DNA from: a virus
Length of the DNA: 34,996 nt
IMG/VR virus record: IMGVR_UViG_3300009085_000059
Span: 1-34,996 of that record
Direction: 5' to 3' (one strand)
In this document: piece after piece, positions 31,600-34,996 of the stretch
Layout of the letters: every line of letters begins with the position of its first letter
Numbering within the stretch: the stretch's first letter is position 1
Program-made: the position numbers and the translations under genes
The notes under the pieces: generated by a model
Databases searched by the model: none
Told to the model about the DNA's origin: nothing
Seen by the model: the letters and a program-made list of their open reading frames with translations, nothing else

Positions 31600-31877
31600 T
31601 AATTAAACAGAATCGCCTAACGTCAGAAAACACTTACCATACATTTCGTCGCTGGACTCAACAAAACGATTATTCCTGAAATCTTTGAAATCCCATCCAT
31701 CACCTGAATCTGCATCTTTTAAATCCAAAGTCTCAAATTCAACCGCTCCATAACTTTCATAGTTACCAGCTTTTTGTTGAAATCCGACCTCGATTATAGT
31801 TTCTTCGGGAAACCTATCCAGCCACTTTTTAAATTCCTTTATTGTTGCCATTTTGATTAAAAATAACTACGCACAAC
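31592..31877 (-). mobile_element. Putative gene cassette beta (one small gene)
   Basis: A 286-bp unit with inverted ends GTTGTGCGTA (31592) and TACGCACAAC (31868-31877), carrying the 82-residue gene. The end at 31870-31877 is the outer part of site E3, while the remainder of E3 belongs to the next unit, exactly how integron cassettes share attC sites. Confidence 0.55.
31603..31851 (-). CDS. Cassette gene, acidic protein of unknown function
   Basis: An 82-residue protein: FKKWLDRFPEETIIEVGFQQ, then EFETLDLKDAD and DFKDFRNNRFVESSDEMYGK. The closing segment (FRNNRF...YGKCFLTLG) resembles small proteins common in Bacteroidota genomes, with no known function. Sits inside a unit with matched ends. 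It stops 3 bases before the GTTGTGCG end, as cassette genes do. Confidence 0.65.
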   Translation of the reverse strand: MATIKEFKKWLDRFPEETIIEVGFQQKAGNYESYGAVEFETLDLKDADSGDGWDFKDFRNNRFVESSDEMYGKCFLTLGDSV

Positions 31878-31960
31878 ACAGTGTATAAGCCATGCGCAGA
31901 TAGTTTCGAGCCGTTTGAAAGGTAGTGCAATGCGCACGGCTCATACACGCATCGTTAGCC
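31870..31960 (-). repeat. attC-like palindromic site E3
   Basis: Outer ends CGCACAAC (31870-31877) and GTTAGCC (31954-31960). Inner arms GTGTATAAGCCATGCGCA (31881-31898) and TGCGCACGGCTCATACAC (31931-31948) pair at 16 of 18 positions. The 91-bp site is near the usual length of attC sites. The two outer ends do not match each other, but each matches the far end of its neighbouring gene's unit. Confidence 0.65.
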
Positions 31961-32472
31961 ACAATTTAAAGAACCCGAAAATCTGATGATATTTTCATTG
32001 TTTTCATCTCTTTCAATTGAATAAATATATCCTGATTCAACTAATTTTATAGCTTTGTTTTTCAATTCTAAATATTTTTCCTTTTCATCTTTTTTTATTT
32101 TTGCTTCCATTTCTATTTCAAAATCAGCATCCCAATTAAAGCCTTCAATATCTTTAATTAGAATATCCCATCCTTTTTCAGATAAACTTTTTAATTCAGA
32201 TACTTTTATTGCTTTGAATTTTAAATTCCAGTAGCAAGTATCTAAATATTTTATCCCTTTTTCTGCTTCTTTTAAGGTCTTAAAGGTATTTTCACTTAAC
32301 ACTGCATTTCTCGCACCTCTTCCACATCCTGTTATGCTCACTGAAAAAATAGAACTATCATCTACATCGTAAACGACTTTCTTTTCATCTCCATCAACAA
32401 CTATAATATATTTGTCTAAAATGGATTCTAATTTTATTTTTGTTTTCATAATAATTAAAAACTGTGGCTAAC
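31954..32472 (-). mobile_element. Putative gene cassette alpha (one gene)
   Basis: A 519-bp unit with a perfect 10-bp inverted end pair, GTTAGCCACA (31954-31963) and TGTGGCTAAC (32463-32472), carrying the 164-residue gene. The gene stop falls inside GGCTAAC. Confidence 0.6.
31955..32449 (-). CDS. Cassette gene, Lys-rich protein of unknown function
   Basis: A 164-residue protein: KIKLESILDKYIIVVDGDEK, a Cys/Gly segment (VSITGCGRGARNAVL), a Trp-containing middle (KGWDILIKDIEGFNWDADFE) and a charged helix (EMEAKIKKDEKEKYLELKNK). Distinctly A/T-rich relative to the phage's structural genes. No family recognised. The gene is bounded by cassette-like ends on both sides. Confidence 0.65.
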   Translation of the reverse strand: MKTKIKLESILDKYIIVVDGDEKKVVYDVDDSSIFSVSITGCGRGARNAVLSENTFKTLKEAEKGIKYLDTCYWNLKFKAIKVSELKSLSEKGWDILIKDIEGFNWDADFEIEMEAKIKKDEKEKYLELKNKAIKLVESGYIYSIERDENNENIIRFSGSLNCG

Positions 32473-32557
32473 ACGGTATATATGCCATGCGCCAATTAGT
32501 GCCGTGCTATTATTTAAGTTTATCGTGGGCGCACGTCACATATACCCAAAGTTAGCC
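32466..32557 (-). repeat. attC-like palindromic site E4
   Basis: Ends GGCTAAC (32466-32472) and GTTAGCC (32551-32557) are inverted copies. Arms GGTATATATGCCATGCGCC (about 32475-32493) and GGGCGCACGTCACATATACC (about 32527-32546) pair imperfectly. The left part shares GCCATGCGC and TATA blocks with E3, so both sites are related. The helicase stop is 7 bases beyond the site. Confidence 0.65.
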
Positions 32558-32563
32558 GTAACG

Positions 32564-34996
32564 TTAAAATGCCCTCCCATCATCCTCGACTATCACCGCA
32601 TTAACCCCACTTGAAAACTCGCACAATTTACCGGCCGAACCGCATTTAGGATTAAATAACCAACCGTTGTAATCAGCGTAATTTTTGAGCATGATAGTGA
32701 ATTTATTAGCGGCCATCCATCGCGCGGCGGCTTCGTTTTCGGCTTGCAAGTGGGCTTTAAATGACTGGTAAAGCGTTGATTTGATATAGCGATTATCCAC
32801 CGTTATTGCCTCTTCCGCCCACTCAATAAACTCGATTCCCACCTGGGCGCGTAGCTTGTTGAGTTTCAATGTCACGTATTGAGGGCGTATTAATTTCCCC
32901 AAAAGAAATTGCTTCAAACACAATACCATGAAGTTATCAAATCTGAACCATTCGGCATCCTCCCATCCTTCAAATGGCAGCCTTCCAAATTCGTCGATAA
33001 TGTTGTGTTTTGAGCCAAAATGCTTGTGAATCTCAATCTCAAATAATCGACGGTCAAAACTACAACTATTTTCTGCTTTAGGTGGATAATTTGACGAAAA
33101 AGCAAAGGACGGAATGTCTTTAAAAGGTATATATAATTCTGTAACCCCTTTTTTGTTGACCGGGAGTCCGGTTGTGAGTATTGAAAACATTTGAACAACA
33201 GGGAAGCCTTCGGCCAAATCATCAATTGCGACAACCTGCGTGTCATGTGATACCCTCTGCCATGGGAAGCCGCTTTTTAAATCCAATGATTTACCGTCAA
33301 TCCAAACCGTTTTTTTTATCTTTGAAACCATCATTATACCTAATGTCTTTCCGCTTCCCCCTGCCGGCTCAGTAGATGTCGTTTCGTCCAAAAATCCGAT
33401 CATCGGGCATTCGGTCGGGTTGCGATATCCGTGCATCAAGTAGCCTAACGCACTGACATACGCCGCCATCCGATCATCTTTGCCGTTCGAAACGATGTTC
33501 GCAAACCGGTAACTATCAGCCTTCTCAACCTCCTCATCACTCAACTGCTTAAAGTCTCTATCCAAAATCTGACTTTTCCAAATCATCCCGGCCATCTTCG
33601 CGAATGGTACCAGCTCGCAACCATTTGATGTGACTTTTAACGCCGTGTTGCGATAATATAGCCATCCGGTTTTGATGTCGTCCTTTAACCACTTAATCTC
33701 AATTACCTTCATGGTTAACTTTGACTTTTTGAATTTATCGGAGTCGTTGATCTTGTTGTAGATGTCTTTATCATCGATGTTGTCGATCACGTGTTTTAAA
33801 ACAAAATCACGAATCTGATCAAAACAGACCTCCTCAACCACGTTGTTTATAACACGGACAAAGATATATTCAAGCGGCACCGATTCATAACGGAAAAACC
33901 CGTATGACTCAAGAAATTCAGCAAGAGAGTAATGATCAATGTAAAATGATCCTCTATCACCCATGTACCAAAAATTTCGAGTGTCTTTACCCGCGACGGC
34001 CGGAACCTCAACCACTTTAGGTATTGGCTTGTCCTGCTTCCTTTTCGGCATGTTGAACTTTTCCGCAACCGCTTTGGCCGCTGCTGCGTAATCACCGTTA
34101 AACTCCAACCGTGTTAAAATATCAAACGGCTTATAAACATACCCATTGCCACTTTTTGCAGGACTGTCAGTAAAAGGATGTGCGTTTTCAGAGTAGTTGA
34201 AAAACACATTTTCAGCAACATAGCCAAATGTGGCCGATGGTGACCCGTCCGATTTACCTGGGCGTCTCCAGTTTTTTGATGTTAACTGAGTCCAACCGTG
34301 TTGTTTTAACAAGCGCTTCGCCTCTTCGATGCATCTGTCATTATAGATGTCACCGGGGCGTTCGTCGTCATTAATTTTGTCGTGTGATGATACGCGGGGC
34401 GCTGGGGTGATTATTTCGGCAGGGATGTCAAACGAGCGGGCGTAACCGATTAATATGTCGCGGTCTTTTGGCGGGATGGTGGGGATTTGAGTAAGGTCGC
34501 CTTGGATGAGAGTGTAGCCTTTAGTGGGGGCACAAACGAGCAACCCCCCATCAGCCTTGGTTTCGATTAGCGCGAATTGCAGGCACTTCTTTCCGTTTCG
34601 AGTCCTTACCTGCTCATCCTTACCATTAAAATGATAAAGCTCGTTTTTTTGCCCTTCGAGGGAAAAGCATTTTTCAGGGTCTGGAATCTCGTACCACTCA
34701 TAAGCCAATTTTCTGCTTCCATCAATTTTTTCGGAGCGATAGTAGATGTGATAACCTCCTGACTTCGTTGTCTCTATCGGACATGTGTAATTCTCCAAAA
34801 TTCTTGCAACATCTTCAAAGTTGGTGAACTCCTCAAATGCCTGTTGTGCATTACCCAAATGGTTGTCGAAATCAATGCCCTCCAAATTACCAGACACAGC
34901 ACCACCGATAATGCCTACCCCGTATGTCTCCTCATCCTTGTAATTGCGCCACAGTGCCACATCCGATGATGTTGGCATTTCATCCATGTATTTGCG
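32564..34996 (-). CDS. Primase-polymerase / SF3 helicase fusion, 5' end outside the window
   Basis: At least 810 residues; the frame is open to the window edge (RKYMDEM...), so the true start lies upstream and ATG 34987 is probably internal. N-terminal Prim-Pol domain: GIDFDN with Asp39/Asp41 (from Met 34987) and SGGYH with His80. A middle DNA-binding part follows (residues about 210-315). C-terminal SF3 helicase: Walker A GGSGKT (about 543-548), Walker B-like VVAIDD (about 583-588), sensor SSNYPP near 650. This replication protein starts DNA synthesis and unwinds the template. Last gene before the cassette-like block. Confidence 0.85.
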   Translation of the reverse strand, partial: RKYMDEMPTSSDVALWRNYKDEETYGVGIIGGAVSGNLEGIDFDNHLGNAQQAFEEFTNFEDVARILENYTCPIETTKSGGYHIYYRSEKIDGSRKLAYEWYEIPDPEKCFSLEGQKNELYHFNGKDEQVRTRNGKKCLQFALIETKADGGLLVCAPTKGYTLIQGDLTQIPTIPPKDRDILIGYARSFDIPAEIITPAPRVSSHDKINDDERPGDIYNDRCIEEAKRLLKQHGWTQLTSKNWRRPGKSDGSPSATFGYVAENVFFNYSENAHPFTDSPAKSGNGYVYKPFDILTRLEFNGDYAAAAKAVAEKFNMPKRKQDKPIPKVVEVPAVAGKDTRNFWYMGDRGSFYIDHYSLAEFLESYGFFRYESVPLEYIFVRVINNVVEEVCFDQIRDFVLKHVIDNIDDKDIYNKINDSDKFKKSKLTMKVIEIKWLKDDIKTGWLYYRNTALKVTSNGCELVPFAKMAGMIWKSQILDRDFKQLSDEEVEKADSYRFANIVSNGKDDRMAAYVSALGYLMHGYRNPTECPMIGFLDETTSTEPAGGSGKTLGIMMVSKIKKTVWIDGKSLDLKSGFPWQRVSHDTQVVAIDDLAEGFPVVQMFSILTTGLPVNKKGVTELYIPFKDIPSFAFSSNYPPKAENSCSFDRRLFEIEIHKHFGSKHNIIDEFGRLPFEGWEDAEWFRFDNFMVLCLKQFLLGKLIRPQYVTLKLNKLRAQVGIEFIEWAEEAITVDNRYIKSTLYQSFKAHLQAENEAAARWMAANKFTIMLKNYADYNGWLFNPKCGSAGKLCEFSSGVNAVIVEDDGRAF

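Noticed and set aside
31870-32557. E3/E4 as ordinary terminators
   Set aside because: Long imperfect arms without T runs, homologous to each other, with matched outer ends around each gene; termination alone does not explain this, though they may also terminate.
1-34996. tRNA genes, integrase, transposase, lysogeny repressor
   Set aside because: Looked for and not seen; no cloverleaf-like stretches, no recognisable recombinase or repressor protein in the window.

Overview
The window is most of a genome of a tailed, contractile-tail (myovirus-like) double-stranded DNA phage or prophage of a Bacteroidota host. The host call rests on near-perfect copies of the Bacteroidota -7 promoter element TAnnTTTG placed a short distance before gene starts (81, 2798, 28401 on the minus strand; variants at 30852 and 23466), and on the lack of clear Shine-Dalgarno sequences, with A-rich leaders instead. 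No integrase, transposase, repressor or tRNA was recognised, so temperate or lytic life style is open.

Positions 1-25107 are a single rightward late module. It starts with a lambda-type head set: putative small terminase, GpA-type large terminase, gpW-like joiner, lambda-type portal, ClpP-like protease fused to a scaffold, gpD-like decoration protein and gpE-like major capsid. A Mu-type contractile tail follows: neck/terminator proteins, sheath, tube, a terminator, a tail chaperone with a programmed -1 frameshift, tape measure, and baseplate proteins resembling Mu gp46-47-48, then gp43-44-45. Fibres come next, ending in a protein with a beta-propeller-like region and an SGNH hydrolase domain. 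The module closes with small membrane proteins and an M15 peptidase endolysin. Genes are packed with 1-4 base overlaps.

Positions 25104-34996 run leftward (early/replication region) and meet the late module at a bidirectional hairpin whose loop carries both stop codons. From right to left: a primase-polymerase/SF3 helicase cut by the window edge; a block of three small accessory genes separated by palindromic sites; a VRR-NUC nuclease operon; several small proteins; a terminator; and a recombination operon (Rad52-like annealing protein, lambda-type exonuclease, and a small protein with an SSB-like acidic tip). Two near-identical promoters with paired GTTAA repeats (around 28401 and 30852) drive the two lower leftward operons, and most of their genes share a leader close to AAAACTACTACAATG.

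The most unusual signal is at 30958-32557. Accessory genes there are bounded by matched inverted ends (GTTAGCCACA/TGTGGCTAAC for one, GTTGTGCGTA/TACGCACAAC for the next) and separated by homologous roughly 90-bp imperfect palindromes. That layout is what integron gene cassettes with attC sites produce, but the core bases differ from the classical consensus and no integron integrase is present. Other notable points are a 46-codon membrane protein split by a nine-A run, a likely Nu3-like nested scaffold gene, and three very small genes (59, 58 and 20 residues) placed by tight overlaps.
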